Notes: generated by a model not told the origin, from the sequence alone. Shown: positions 1 to 7,138, counted from the stretch's first letter. The stretch is 28,748 nucleotides of DNA from an uncultured Acetatifactor sp. (GCA_910586515.1 CAJUGL010000043.1:1-28748); one strand, 5' to 3'. A program made the numbers and translations.

Positions 1-60
<60 letters not shown>

Positions 61-93
61 ACGTTTGATACGACAATCAAACCAACGAAGATT

Positions 94-122
94 ATTTTAA
101 CTCATAATCCAAAACTTGTCAA
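94..122 (-). promoter_or_regulatory. Vegetative promoter of tRNA-Arg
   Basis: On the minus strand TTGACA (117-122) and TAAAAT (94-99) are separated by 17 bases, close to the ideal housekeeping-sigma pattern. Transcription would start near base 87, about 27 bases before the tRNA. Confidence 0.8.
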
Positions 123-192
123 CAGTTTTATATAAAAAAATCGTTATTTTTTCAATTTTTTAAATCATGGTCAGTCTGTGGTTATTTTGCTT

Positions 193-1071
193 TCACTGCA
201 TATTCATATTCCCTAATCTTTCCTGCCGAAATCGAACTCTCCCGTTCTCTATCAAAGCCTCTACTGTGGGCCTGAAATAAATGCCGTTATTTTCCAGCTT
301 CCCCAAATCCATGCTGAGATTCCTGGGTTCTGCCTCATAGCGCCTCTCCTCCCTCAAAAGCCTCCCAGTATCCCATTCCATGGCCTGAAACAGAGCCAAA
401 ACCGTCTCGTAAGTGTTCCTGTCGTTAGGCGAGCCGAAATTGTAAATCCCGCCTTTTAAGGAAAATGCTTTTTCCAGGTTCCGCACCACTTCATTGACAT
501 CCGTTATTCCCCTCCGGTCATGTACCGGATATTCTATAATCCCTGACCTGTCCAGCGCCGCCGCAAGCCCTGTAAAGAAATCTCCATGCCCCTGGTCATT
601 TCTTACGTCGTACATCCAGGAAAGGCGAAGCAGAACACAGTCCGGATTTACCTCCAGACATTCCTCTTCCGCCCTTTTCTTCTCCCTGCCATATACATTT
701 CCCGGACAAAGCGTCTCCTCTTCTCTGTGGGGCAGTGTTTTGCCGCTCCCGAAATATACCTGATCAGAACTGGAAATAAGACACTTTGCCCCATACCTGG
801 CAGACATCGCAGCTATATTCCGGCTGCCGTCCACATTGATCTTCCAGCTTCGCTCCGGTTCCCTCTCACATGCGCCTACATCGGAAACCGCTGCGCAATG
901 CACCACATAATCGGGGCGAATACGGTCAAATACCTGCTCCGCGCTGTCCGCATCCGTGATCTCCATCTCTCCGTGAGACGGCGCGTATACCGCGTATCTG
1001 TCCCCGTAAAATAAGGCTGTTCTGCTGCCCAGGAAGCCGGACGCTCCCGTAACCAATAAACGTTTCCTCAT
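193..1071 (-). CDS. NAD(P)-dependent sugar reductase/epimerase (RmlD-like SDR)
   Basis: This 292-residue protein is an extended short-chain dehydrogenase of the dTDP-4-dehydrorhamnose reductase / NAD-dependent epimerase group, expected to act in the cytosol on a nucleotide sugar. It starts with the Rossmann nucleotide-binding motif TGASGFLGS (residues 8-16), has a serine-rich SSSDQVYFG segment near residue 100, and the catalytic pair Tyr127/Lys131 in YGREK. The length matches RmlD proteins. I place the start at 1071 because GAAGGAG sits just before ATG-AGG-AAA; an upstream start would add 22 residues that do not fit the family. It is monocistronic as far as visible and divergent from tRNA-Gly. 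An odd perfect dyad, TGCCCGCAGCGGGCA (1084-1098), sits just upstream of the ribosome binding site. The exact substrate cannot be told, as no rhamnose genes are nearby. Confidence 0.82.
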   Translation of the reverse strand: MRKRLLVTGASGFLGSRTALFYGDRYAVYAPSHGEMEITDADSAEQVFDRIRPDYVVHCAAVSDVGACEREPERSWKINVDGSRNIAAMSARYGAKCLISSSDQVYFGSGKTLPHREEETLCPGNVYGREKKRAEEECLEVNPDCVLLRLSWMYDVRNDQGHGDFFTGLAAALDRSGIIEYPVHDRRGITDVNEVVRNLEKAFSLKGGIYNFGSPNDRNTYETVLALFQAMEWDTGRLLREERRYEAEPRNLSMDLGKLENNGIYFRPTVEALIENGRVRFRQERLGNMNMQ

Positions 1072-1175
1072 TAATTCTCCTTCTGCCCGCAGCGGGCAAT
1101 CTTCATCGGTAATCCTTTTCCGTTTACAGTCATACAAGTCGCGGCAAAATTTTTTGAAAACTTTGCAGAAAACAT

Positions 1176-1204
1176 TTGCAAACTGCTGCGGAATATGCTA
1201 TAAT
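1176..1204 (+). promoter_or_regulatory. Promoter of tRNA-Gly with extended -10
   Basis: TTGCAA (1176-1181), a 17-base spacer and TATAAT (1199-1204) preceded by TGC, making an extended -10. The tRNA starts 46 bases downstream of the -10 box. Confidence 0.78.
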
Positions 1205-1249
1205 TATTTTGTTGAGAACAAAAGGTATTGTTGTATGTTCTTATATTAT

Positions 1250-1320
1250 GCAGGATTAGTACATTGGTAGTATATCAGCTTCCCAAGCTGAGGAGGCGGG
1301 TTCGATTCCCGTATCCTGCT
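1250..1320 (+). tRNA. tRNA-Gly (CCC)
   Basis: A complete cloverleaf: acceptor GCAGGAT (1250-1256) pairs perfectly with ATCCTGC (1313-1319), with T as discriminator base. The anticodon stem TCAGC/GCTGA encloses loop TTCCCAA with anticodon CCC (glycine, GGG codons). The T-arm has GCGGGTTCGATTCCCGT. CCA is not encoded. An intrinsic terminator follows directly. Confidence 0.96.
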
Positions 1321-1324
1321 TTTT

Positions 1325-1363
1325 AAAAACTGTAAGGTGATGGCCTTACAGTTTTTCTTTTTT
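1325..1363. terminator. Intrinsic terminator, probably bidirectional
   Basis: A perfect 13-bp stem, AAAAACTGTAAGG (1325-1337) with CCTTACAGTTTTT (1344-1356), has a 6-base loop and is followed by CTTTTTT on the plus strand. It ends the tRNA-Gly transcript. On the minus strand it lies 6 bases after the phosphoesterase stop codon and the U-rich end of the stem could serve that gene too. Confidence 0.88.
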
Positions 1364-1368
1364 GCCGC

Positions 1369-1950
1369 TTATTCCTGTCCTTCAGGCGCGGCCTTCTGCC
1401 CTGCCAGGATCTCCTCCAGGGTTCTGGGCCTGTAATTCATATATTCCATCATGACACCGCAGTTAAACATCTCACAGGGCTTATCATATAATGCAGTCAT
1501 CTCATATTTGACCCGTTCCATCATATTCCATTCAAAGCTGCTGTGTACATGTCCATACAGATGATACCAGCCGTAATAATGATTATTGAAGCAGGGAATG
1601 GGATAATGGCTCAGCACAATGCCCTTCCTCTCGGGCAGCTGCAGCTCCTTATAATCCCTGATCTCCGCAAAAAGAGACTGAAATTCCCGGTTTCTCAATA
1701 ATTTCTTATCATGATTCCCCACAATAAAATGCTTTACTCCGTTTAGCCCTCTGACAATCTCAATGGTCCTGGACGCATTATGCCAACTGATATCTCCCAG
1801 AATAAACACTTCGTCGTCCAGACCTACCGCGTCATTCCAGTTCTGCGCCAGAATCTCGTCATGCTCTTCTATCGTTCTAAAACATCTGTTGTCAAAAGCA
1901 AGGGCTTCCTTATGTCCGAAATGGGTATCTGCAATAAAATAGTACGCCAT
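1369..1950 (-). CDS. Calcineurin-like metallophosphoesterase
   Basis: A 193-residue cytosolic protein of the small metallophosphoesterase family. All the metal-binding motifs are visible in order: DTHFGH near the N-terminus, GDISW, GNHD, SHYP and GHVH near residue 135. These residues hold a two-metal centre used for phosphate ester hydrolysis. The family contains many hydrolases of unknown substrate and nothing here identifies it. The ATG is preceded by GGGAGGG. It lies 17 bases after the stop codon of the upstream nicotinamidase-like gene, so the two are probably co-transcribed. The shared terminator with tRNA-Gly follows. Confidence 0.87.
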   Translation of the reverse strand: MAYYFIADTHFGHKEALAFDNRCFRTIEEHDEILAQNWNDAVGLDDEVFILGDISWHNASRTIEIVRGLNGVKHFIVGNHDKKLLRNREFQSLFAEIRDYKELQLPERKGIVLSHYPIPCFNNHYYGWYHLYGHVHSSFEWNMMERVKYEMTALYDKPCEMFNCGVMMEYMNYRPRTLEEILAGQKAAPEGQE

Positions 1951-1967
1951 AAACCCTCCCTGCCGGT

Positions 1968-2489
1968 TTAACAGTCAATCTGACACATCCGCATTGTCTC
2001 CAGCGCCGCCTCATGGCTTCCGGGGGTCACGCCCGCACAGCAGGAAGCATCCACGGACACCGGCATCTCCGGAAAATAGGCCTTCAGCAGCAATGCATTG
2101 GAGACTACACAGATATCCGTGCACAGCCCCACAAGCTCTACCTGAATCTCCCTCTCTTCCAGAATCCTGCCGATTTCCTCTGCCAGCCGTATGGAGCCGA
2201 AAGTTTCCTTTTCAATTGTCCGATAATTCTTCTCCGACAGAGCGTACATGATTTTCTCGTTCAGCAGCCAGCCGTCGCTGTCCTTAAGACAATGCGGCAC
2301 CGGAAGTTTCTTTCCCTCCGCCGTGTCAAGATAATCCTGATGATGTGTGTCAAGCGTGGCAAATATCCTGCCCTCGAAACTTTCTATCTTAGCCGCTACT
2401 TTGTCCACAATCCCCACAGCTTCCTTCGTTCCCAGCGCCCCGCTCACAAAGTCATTCTGCATGTCCACCACAACCAGCACTTTCTCCAT
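1968..2489 (-). CDS. Nicotinamidase-like cysteine hydrolase (isochorismatase fold)
   Basis: 173 residues. The catalytic triad of nicotinamidases is recognisable as Asp9 (VVDMQNDF), Lys94 (TIEKETF) and Cys127 (GLCTDICVVSNA). A metal site matching PncA enzymes is suggested by Asp47, His49 (LDTHH) and His66 (PVPHC). Nicotinamidase turns nicotinamide into nicotinate plus ammonia for NAD salvage, and this is the most likely role, though related amidohydrolases share the fold. The start has an excellent AAGGAGGT site. It is first of a likely two-gene unit with the metallophosphoesterase. I found no convincing promoter in the 90 bases upstream, so it may partly depend on read-through past the rplT terminator. 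Confidence 0.82.
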   Translation of the reverse strand: MEKVLVVVDMQNDFVSGALGTKEAVGIVDKVAAKIESFEGRIFATLDTHHQDYLDTAEGKKLPVPHCLKDSDGWLLNEKIMYALSEKNYRTIEKETFGSIRLAEEIGRILEEREIQVELVGLCTDICVVSNALLLKAYFPEMPVSVDASCCAGVTPGSHEAALETMRMCQIDC

Positions 2490-2576
2490 GGTTCTACCTC
2501 CTTAACCTTTCCCGGCCCGTCTGCCGTCCCTGCTGCGCCTTATGACCAACCGTTCTGTCTGTTCCCCCTATGACAC

Positions 2577-2606
2577 AAAACCCCGAAAAACGAAATGTTT
2601 CCGGGG
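2577..2606 (-). terminator. Intrinsic terminator of infC-rpmI-rplT
   Basis: On the minus strand CCCCG (2602-2606) and CGGGG (2581-2585) form a stem that extends imperfectly inward through A/T pairs and is followed by TTTT. It begins 12 bases after the rplT stop codon. Confidence 0.8.
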
Positions 2607-2617
2607 TAATTACGCCT

Positions 2618-2974
2618 TTATGCCACCTTGCTCTTCACCATCTCAGCCAGAGACTTGAATGCCTCCGCATCATTGACTGCCATTTCAGCCAGCATCTTTC
2701 TGTTGATCTCAATTCCGGCAGCCTTCAGCCCATACATGAATTTGCTGTAAGACAGACCGTTCATCCTTGCCGCAGCATTGATACGCGCGATCCAGAGCTG
2801 TCTGAACTGACGCTTTCTCTCTTTTCTGCCCGCATAGGCGCTGGCCAGGGCTCTCATCACAGACTGTTTTGCAATTCTGTACTGTTTGCTTCTCGCTCCC
2901 CTGTATCCCTTTGCAAGCTTTAATACTCTTTTATGCTTTTTCTTGGCATTTAAGCCACCTTTAATTCTTGCCAT
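2618..2974 (-). CDS. rplT: 50S ribosomal protein L20
   Basis: 118 residues, the usual length for bacterial L20. It starts MARIKGGLNAKKKHKR, carries the very basic N-terminal tail and the RGARSKQYRIAKQSVMRA segment, and ends in the globular domain with EINRKMLAEMAV. L20 binds 23S rRNA early in large-subunit assembly. In Firmicutes it also represses its own operon by binding the infC leader, and a matching leader is present here. It is third in infC-rpmI-rplT, 23 bases after rpmI, with a GGAGG-type ribosome binding site, and is followed by a terminator. Confidence 0.98.
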   Translation of the reverse strand: MARIKGGLNAKKKHKRVLKLAKGYRGARSKQYRIAKQSVMRALASAYAGRKERKRQFRQLWIARINAAARMNGLSYSKFMYGLKAAGIEINRKMLAEMAVNDAEAFKSLAEMVKSKVA

Positions 2975-2997
2975 TCTTAATCTCCTCCTTAACTATC

Positions 2998-3195
2998 CTA
3001 CAAATAGGGCAAAAGCTTCTTCATATTCTTTGCATTGGTTGCATCCGTGATGGCAGGCTTCCGCAGATTACGCTTTGTCTTCGGGCTCTTCTTGGTTAAG
3101 ATATGGCGCTTGTAAGCCTTGTTTCTCTTCAGCTTACCCGTTCCGGTTACTTTAAAACGCTTTGCAGCCGATTTGCTTGTCTTCATTTTGGGCAT
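2998..3195 (-). CDS. rpmI: 50S ribosomal protein L35
   Basis: 65 residues, full length for L35. The family start MPKMKTSKSAAKRFKVTGTG and the basic KRNKAYKRHILTKKSPKTKR stretch are clear. It is a structural protein of the 50S subunit. It is second gene of the infC-rpmI-rplT operon, with a TAGGAGGAATAT ribosome binding site, and sits 47 bases after infC. Confidence 0.98.
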   Translation of the reverse strand: MPKMKTSKSAAKRFKVTGTGKLKRNKAYKRHILTKKSPKTKRNLRKPAITDATNAKNMKKLLPYL

Positions 3196-3242
3196 AACAT
3201 ATTCCTCCTAAGCTTTGATTTATCTATTTTAACTTCCGCGAT

Positions 3243-3749
3243 CTAACGCTTTTCAGTTAAAAACATTGTCATACTTCTGCCTTCTACCTTGGGTGCCTTC
3301 TCCACTACGGCAATATCAGACAGGTTCCCGGCAAAATCGTCCAGAATATGCCTGCTGTTATTCATATGAGCTATCTCGCGTCCGCGAAAACGCAGCGTCA
3401 CCTTCACCTTGTCTCCTTTGGAGAGAAACTTTCTCGCCGCGGCGATCTTTGTGTTCAGGTCATTGGTATCAATGTTGGGAGACAGGCGGATCTCCTTGAT
3501 TTCAATGGTCCGCTGCTTCTTCCGGGCTTCCTTTTCCTTCCTGACCTGTTCATACTTGTACTTGCCGTAATCAACAATCTTGCACACGGGCGGTTTTGCG
3601 GTAGGCGCAATCTTTACCAGATCCAGTCCCGCTTCCTCGGCTAACCTCATGGCTTCCCTTGAAGGCATCACACCGAGCTGCGCGCCGTCTGCGCCGATAA
3701 GACGCACCTCCTTATCTCTAATCTGTTCGTTAATCATTAAATCGCTAAT
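3243..3749 (-). CDS. infC: Translation initiation factor IF-3, AUU start codon
   Basis: 168 residues if translation starts at the ATT at 3747-3749. IF-3 binds the 30S subunit, blocks premature 50S joining and checks start-codon fidelity. The N-domain (INEQIRDKEVRLIGADG), the lysine-rich linker (KYEQVRKEKEARKKQ) and the C-domain (EIRLSPNIDTNDL, then VTLRFRGREIAHM) are all intact. I choose ATT because GGAGGT lies 8 bases before it, while the first in-frame ATG, four codons later, would be 20 bases from that site. A longer ATG-initiated frame runs back into the attenuator and is not credible. An AUU start is the well-known self-control device of infC: IF-3 discriminates against its own start codon. 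Confidence 0.95.
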   Translation of the reverse strand: MSDLMINEQIRDKEVRLIGADGAQLGVMPSREAMRLAEEAGLDLVKIAPTAKPPVCKIVDYGKYKYEQVRKEKEARKKQRTIEIKEIRLSPNIDTNDLNTKIAAARKFLSKGDKVKVTLRFRGREIAHMNNSRHILDDFAGNLSDIAVVEKAPKVEGRSMTMFLTEKR

Positions 3750-3773
3750 GGTTTTGTACCTCCATGTAAATGT

Positions 3774-3931
3774 AATAAAAAAGTGGATAGCACAACTATC
3801 CACTTAAACTCACTCAACACAAACACGTACCTGTACCCGTGCAGAAAAGTTGAACATGTAAACGCTTACCAGCACTGTCGCCGTAAGGTGAGAGTGGACA
3901 CTCTGCTTGCTTCTGTATGTCTTCCGCATAC
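3774..3931 (-). ncRNA. L20-type leader with intrinsic attenuator
   Basis: The infC transcript begins with a leader of about 180 bases. It ends in a perfect intrinsic terminator: a 10-bp stem AAGTGGATAG/CTATCCACTT (3781-3805) with a 5-base loop, followed by TTTTATT (down to 3774), placed just before the infC ribosome binding site. In Firmicutes, excess L20 binds such a leader and favours the terminator, reducing infC-rpmI-rplT expression. The terminator is seen directly. The L20-binding fold is inferred from gene order and position, and I did not trace its pseudoknot. Confidence 0.8.
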
Positions 3932-3937
3932 TTCTTT

Positions 3938-3966
3938 ACTTTACCACAACTTTTTCTATCTGTCAA
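3938..3966 (-). promoter_or_regulatory. Promoter of the infC operon
   Basis: TTGACA (3961-3966), a 17-base spacer and TAAAGT (3938-3943) on the minus strand. The predicted start near 3931 gives a leader ending at the infC attenuator. Confidence 0.72.
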
Positions 3967-4015
3967 GATCAATTTCCTATTTTTATTATTTTTTATTTCC
4001 AGCAATGCCGGGACA

Positions 4016-4049
4016 GGTAACAGTTCAGACAGGGCGCTGAACTGTTACC
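4016..4049. repeat. Complete palindromic element, copy A
   Basis: Perfect 13-bp arms GGTAACAGTTCAG (4016-4028) and CTGAACTGTTACC (4037-4049) enclose loop ACAGGGCG. It shares its 11-bp arm core and 7 of 8 loop bases (opposite strand) with the element at 7081-7114. It lies between the DUF1540 stop and the infC promoter. The 9-base sequence CCGGGACAG occurs as a direct repeat at both edges (4008-4016 and 4048-4056), and a wider inverted pair (about 4005-4016 with 4080-4093) could extend the fold. Confidence 0.85.
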
Positions 4050-4109
4050 GGGACAGCGCGGCGGCTCTGCTGCATAGCACTGTCCCCGGGCATCTTCCGC
4101 TGTACGACT

Positions 4110-4430
4110 TTATTTTTCCTTGAAGGTCGAGCAAACCGTACCGTGACAGTCGCAGGCGCCGCATCCCTTGATGTCCACATGATCGGCATGGCATTTATAA
4201 TTGGTATTATAAACACATTTCACGGCTTCGCAGTCAATGCTGATTGTTTTGCTGGGATGTGCCACTGAACTCTTGAAGGAATCCATTCCCTCCCGTCTCC
4301 GGGTAAAACTCTCGCAGCAGGTATCGTCACAGCTGCATGCTCGCTGCCCGCCTACACAGATATCTCCCTTGCAGCAAAGATGCCCTTCATTGTAACCGCA
4401 ATTTTCTACCGCACATTTTAAATCCGCCAT
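4110..4430 (-). CDS. Cysteine-rich protein with two DUF1540 domains
   Basis: 106 residues made of two copies of a short cysteine module. Copy one (about residues 4-43) has LKCAVENCGYN, then CCKGDICVGG, CSCDDTCCESF; copy two (about 65-103) has IDCEAVKCVYN, then KCHADHVDI, CDCHGTVCSTF. This spacing is that of DUF1540, a family widespread in Clostridia and of unknown function. The cysteines suggest metal binding, which is inference. The modules are joined by a polar linker containing SFKSSVAHPSKT. The start is fixed by AAGGAGG before ATG. The second module has lost some cysteines of the first. No signal peptide is seen. It appears monocistronic, with palindromic element A after it. Confidence 0.85.
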   Translation of the reverse strand: MADLKCAVENCGYNEGHLCCKGDICVGGQRACSCDDTCCESFTRRREGMDSFKSSVAHPSKTISIDCEAVKCVYNTNYKCHADHVDIKGCGACDCHGTVCSTFKEK

Positions 4431-4458
4431 ATAAGCCTCCTTCCGCGCCGCGTCATAC

Positions 4459-4593
4459 TCCGGAACCTGCCGAAAGCGGCGCTTATCCCCGGCAGATTCG
4501 GACCGACATATGACCCGCGGGACAAAATGTCGTGTCAGAATAAGTATGTCACATTTTCACGATACTATTCCGGAATCTTATTCCCGGCAGGTT
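4459..4593. repeat. Imperfect duplication in the DUF1540 leader
   Basis: TCCGGAA occurs at 4459-4465 and 4569-4575. Each copy is followed by a 17-base block, CTTATCCCCGGCAGATT (4482-4498) and CTTATTCCCGGCAGGTT (4577-4593), matching at 15 of 17 positions. The left copy also contains an inverted CTGCCG/CGGCAG pair. This lies in the 251 bases between the thrS stop and the DUF1540 start, which hold no gene I can support. Confidence 0.5.
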
Positions 4594-4681
4594 TTGCGCT
4601 TATATAGCCCATGCTCCGGCCGCATATCTACGGACCGTTTATCATTACGCATTATAGCTTCGCCGCTCAAACCATTTATCT

Positions 4682-6652
4682 TTAGGCCTGTCTGTTCTCT
4701 TCCGGCGCTTCTTCCCTCCGGATTTCCTTTGTGCTGATTTCCCGGCAGATCTGGTCAATGAACTCCGCCAGCGGCTTCTGCCCCTCGTCCCCGGCAAAAC
4801 GGCTCCTCACCGAAACCAGCCCTTCCTCTTCTTCCTGCTGCCCTACTACCAGCATGTAAGGAACCCTGGCCAGCCTTGCCTCTCTGATCTTAAATCCGAT
4901 CTTTTCCGAACGGTTGTCCGCTTCCGCGTCAATGTCCCTTCCGCGCAGCTCCTTCAGTACTTTGGCCGCGTAAGCCTCGTATTTTTCGGAGATAGGCAGC
5001 ACCCGCACCTGCTCCGGGCAGAGCCAGGTAGGGAATTTTCCGGCATATTTCTCAATCAGCCATGCCAGCGTCCTCTCATAACAGCCCATGGACGTTCTGT
5101 GGATGATATAGGGCCTGATCTTATCGCCGTTCTGATCTACATAGTACATATCAAACTGTTCTGCCAACAGGGCATCCCACTGAATAGTGATCATGGTGTC
5201 TTCCTTGCCGTACACATTCTTCGCATTGATATCCACCTTGGGTCCGTAAAATGCCGCCTCACCCACATCTTCCACAAAGGGAATCTCAAGCTCAATCAGA
5301 ATATCCCGGATATGCTGCTCCGTCTGGTTCCAGACCTCCGGTTCCCCGATATATTTCTCCTGATTCTCCGGATCCCATTTAGAGAGATGGTAGGTCACAT
5401 CTTCTTCCACCCCCAATGTCGTCAGACAATACTTGGCAAGAGCTATACATCCTTTAAACTCCTCCACCATCTGATCCGGCCGCACCACCAGATGCCCCTC
5501 CGTGATGGTAAACTGGCGCACTCTGGTCAGTCCGTGCATCTCGCCGGAATCCTCGTTGCGGAACAGGGTGGAAGTCTCGCTCATCCTGTAAGGCAGGTCG
5601 CGGTAGGATTTCTGCGTGTTTTTATAAACGTAATATTGGAAGGGGCAGGTCATGGGACGCAGGGCATATACTTCCTTATCCTTCTCCTCGTCCCCCAGCA
5701 CGAACATGCCTTCCTTATAATGATCCCAGTGCCCGCTCATTTTATACAGATCGGACTTCGCCATCAGAGGCGTTCTGGTACGGACATATCCCCACTCCTT
5801 ATCCTCCAGATCCTCTATCCAGCGCTGAAGCTTCATCAGCATCTTGGTTCCCTTGGGCGTAAAAAGAGGCAGTCCCTGACCGATAACGTCCACCGTGGTA
5901 AAAAGCTCCATCTCCCGCCCAAGACGATTGTGATCACGGCGCTTCGCATCCTCCATACGCTCCAGATGAGCCTGCAGATCTTCCTTTTTACTGTAGGCAG
6001 TGCCGTAGATACGCTGCAGCCTGGCCTTGTCGGAATCTCCCCGCCAGTAAGCCATGGACGAAGAAGTCAGCTTGAACGCCTTAACCCCCTTTGTACTCAT
6101 CAGATGAGGGCCGGCGCACAGATCCACAAATTCTCCCTGTCTGTAGAAGGAAATCTCCGCATCCTCCGGCAGATCCCGAATCAGTTCCACCTTATAAGGC
6201 TCCTGCCGCTCCTCCATAAAAGCAATGGCTTCCTCTCTGGGCAGGGTAAATTTCTCCAGCTTCTCCCCCTTCTTGACAATCTTTTTCATCTCTGCTTCCA
6301 GAGCGTCCAGGTCATCTCTGGAAAAAGCCTCGTGATCAAAGTCATAGTAAAAACCCGTGTCGATGCTGGGGCCAATGGCAAGCTTTGCCTCAGGGAACAG
6401 GTTCTTCACCGCCTCCGCCAGCACATGGGATGCCGTATGCCGGATAGCGGCCAGCCCCTCCTCATCATTTGCCGTGCACACGGACAACTCGCAGTCCCGA
6501 CCAATGATCGTCCTTAAATCCGCCTCTTCACCGTCTATTTTGACGCAGCAGGCCGCTCTGGCCAGGCCTTCGCTGATGTCCAGCGCTACCTCGTAAGCGC
6601 TCAATGCCTTTTCATATTCTTTCACGGAACCGTCTTTTAATGTAATCTTCAT
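4682..6652 (-). CDS. thrS: Threonine--tRNA ligase
   Basis: 656 residues, normal for bacterial ThrRS. It attaches threonine to tRNA-Thr in the cytosol. Domains in order: an N-terminal TGS domain (about 1-62), an editing domain with the HTASH motif (His72, His76) and CAGPHL, the class II catalytic core with PMTCPF (zinc-binding cysteine), the FRNEDSGE motif 2 and YIIHRTSMG, and the C-terminal anticodon-binding domain from about residue 545. The Cys, His (TEGH) and His (IIHR) positions expected to hold the zinc ion are all present. The common MNCPHH-like sequence is MTCPFQ here, a variant rather than a defect. It is preceded by its own promoter and a threonine T-box leader. No clear terminator follows within 250 bases. 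Confidence 0.98.
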   Translation of the reverse strand: MKITLKDGSVKEYEKALSAYEVALDISEGLARAACCVKIDGEEADLRTIIGRDCELSVCTANDEEGLAAIRHTASHVLAEAVKNLFPEAKLAIGPSIDTGFYYDFDHEAFSRDDLDALEAEMKKIVKKGEKLEKFTLPREEAIAFMEERQEPYKVELIRDLPEDAEISFYRQGEFVDLCAGPHLMSTKGVKAFKLTSSSMAYWRGDSDKARLQRIYGTAYSKKEDLQAHLERMEDAKRRDHNRLGREMELFTTVDVIGQGLPLFTPKGTKMLMKLQRWIEDLEDKEWGYVRTRTPLMAKSDLYKMSGHWDHYKEGMFVLGDEEKDKEVYALRPMTCPFQYYVYKNTQKSYRDLPYRMSETSTLFRNEDSGEMHGLTRVRQFTITEGHLVVRPDQMVEEFKGCIALAKYCLTTLGVEEDVTYHLSKWDPENQEKYIGEPEVWNQTEQHIRDILIELEIPFVEDVGEAAFYGPKVDINAKNVYGKEDTMITIQWDALLAEQFDMYYVDQNGDKIRPYIIHRTSMGCYERTLAWLIEKYAGKFPTWLCPEQVRVLPISEKYEAYAAKVLKELRGRDIDAEADNRSEKIGFKIREARLARVPYMLVVGQQEEEEGLVSVRSRFAGDEGQKPLAEFIDQICREISTKEIRREEAPEENRQA

Positions 6653-6784
6653 CTCTCTTTTCTCCTTCTCTATTTGCTCTGATCTGAATCCACGCCGGTT
6701 TTAGATTTCCCATGGTCACAGCCAAAAGAATTGGTTTTGCCAATACGCTTTGGTTTTTCGGAACATCAAGGGAACTTACACTAC

Positions 6785-7036
6785 AAAAAGTCCCCTGCAA
6801 TATTCCTATTGCAAGGGACGTTCCATTTCCCAGAACGCGGTTCCACCCTTGTTGCCGCTTTCGTAAAATACACCGAAAAGTCAGCCGCTTCTTTTGCTGA
6901 TAACGGCAGCTGCCGGGCTGTATGAAAGCCACTCCGAGACGGTCTTCGCAATACTTCCCGTGAAACCGCTTCCAGCGCCGGTCCCCCGGGCGGTTCTCTC
7001 TGTCACGTTCCGCATCCTACTCTTCTCTTCAACGTT
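6785..7036 (-). promoter_or_regulatory. T-box riboswitch of thrS, specifier ACC
   Basis: The minus strand carries the T-box core AGGGTGGAACCGCG (6836-6849), whose UGGN bulge pairs with the acceptor end of uncharged tRNA. It is followed by a terminator: GTCCCTTGCAATA and TATTGCAGGGGAC form a 13-bp stem (6790-6819, one G-U pair) with TTTTT at 6785-6789. In Stem I the segment TGCGAAG-ACC-GTCTCGGAG places ACC, a threonine codon (6941-6943), where the specifier belongs, by analogy with the valS leader in this window. Uncharged tRNA-Thr would favour antitermination. Confidence 0.95.
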
Positions 7037-7042
7037 TTATTC

Positions 7043-7071
7043 ATCATAATACTTTTTGCTTCTCTTGTAAA
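7043..7071 (-). promoter_or_regulatory. Promoter of the thrS T-box transcript
   Basis: TTTACA (7066-7071), a 17-base spacer and TATGAT (7043-7048) on the minus strand. Palindromic element B ends only 10 bases upstream of the -35 box. Confidence 0.75.
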
Positions 7072-7080
7072 GTATTTTTT

Positions 7081-7114
7081 TGTAACAGTTCAGCACCCTG
7101 TCTGAACTGTTACA
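7081..7114. repeat. Complete palindromic element, copy B
   Basis: Perfect 13-bp arms TGTAACAGTTCAG (7081-7093) and CTGAACTGTTACA (7102-7114) with loop CACCCTGT. TTTTTT lies on both plus-strand sides, so the plus strand has terminator form, although no plus-strand gene ends here. On the minus strand it lies 25 bases after the CarD-like stop codon. Orientation is opposite to copy A, judged by the loop sequence. Confidence 0.85.
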
Positions 7115-7138
7115 TTTTTTCCGGAAATTCTACAAGGC

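Noticed and set aside
5099..6517. Long plus-strand open frame opposite thrS
   Set aside because: It is the antisense of a confident, full-length ThrRS gene, has no ribosome binding site and its translation looks like an antisense product (rich in Leu, His, Gln, Arg). Similar antisense frames at 20811-22349, 26546-28057, 12410-13384 and 13701-14900 are rejected for the same reason.
6612..6932. 106-codon minus-strand frame in the thrS leader
   Set aside because: It runs through the T-box core and terminator, so the sequence is constrained as RNA.
7081..7120. Copy B as a simple plus-strand terminator
   Set aside because: It has terminator form (stem plus T6), but no plus-strand gene ends upstream, and the loop is shared with copy A, which lacks the T-tract. 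A repeat element explains it better.
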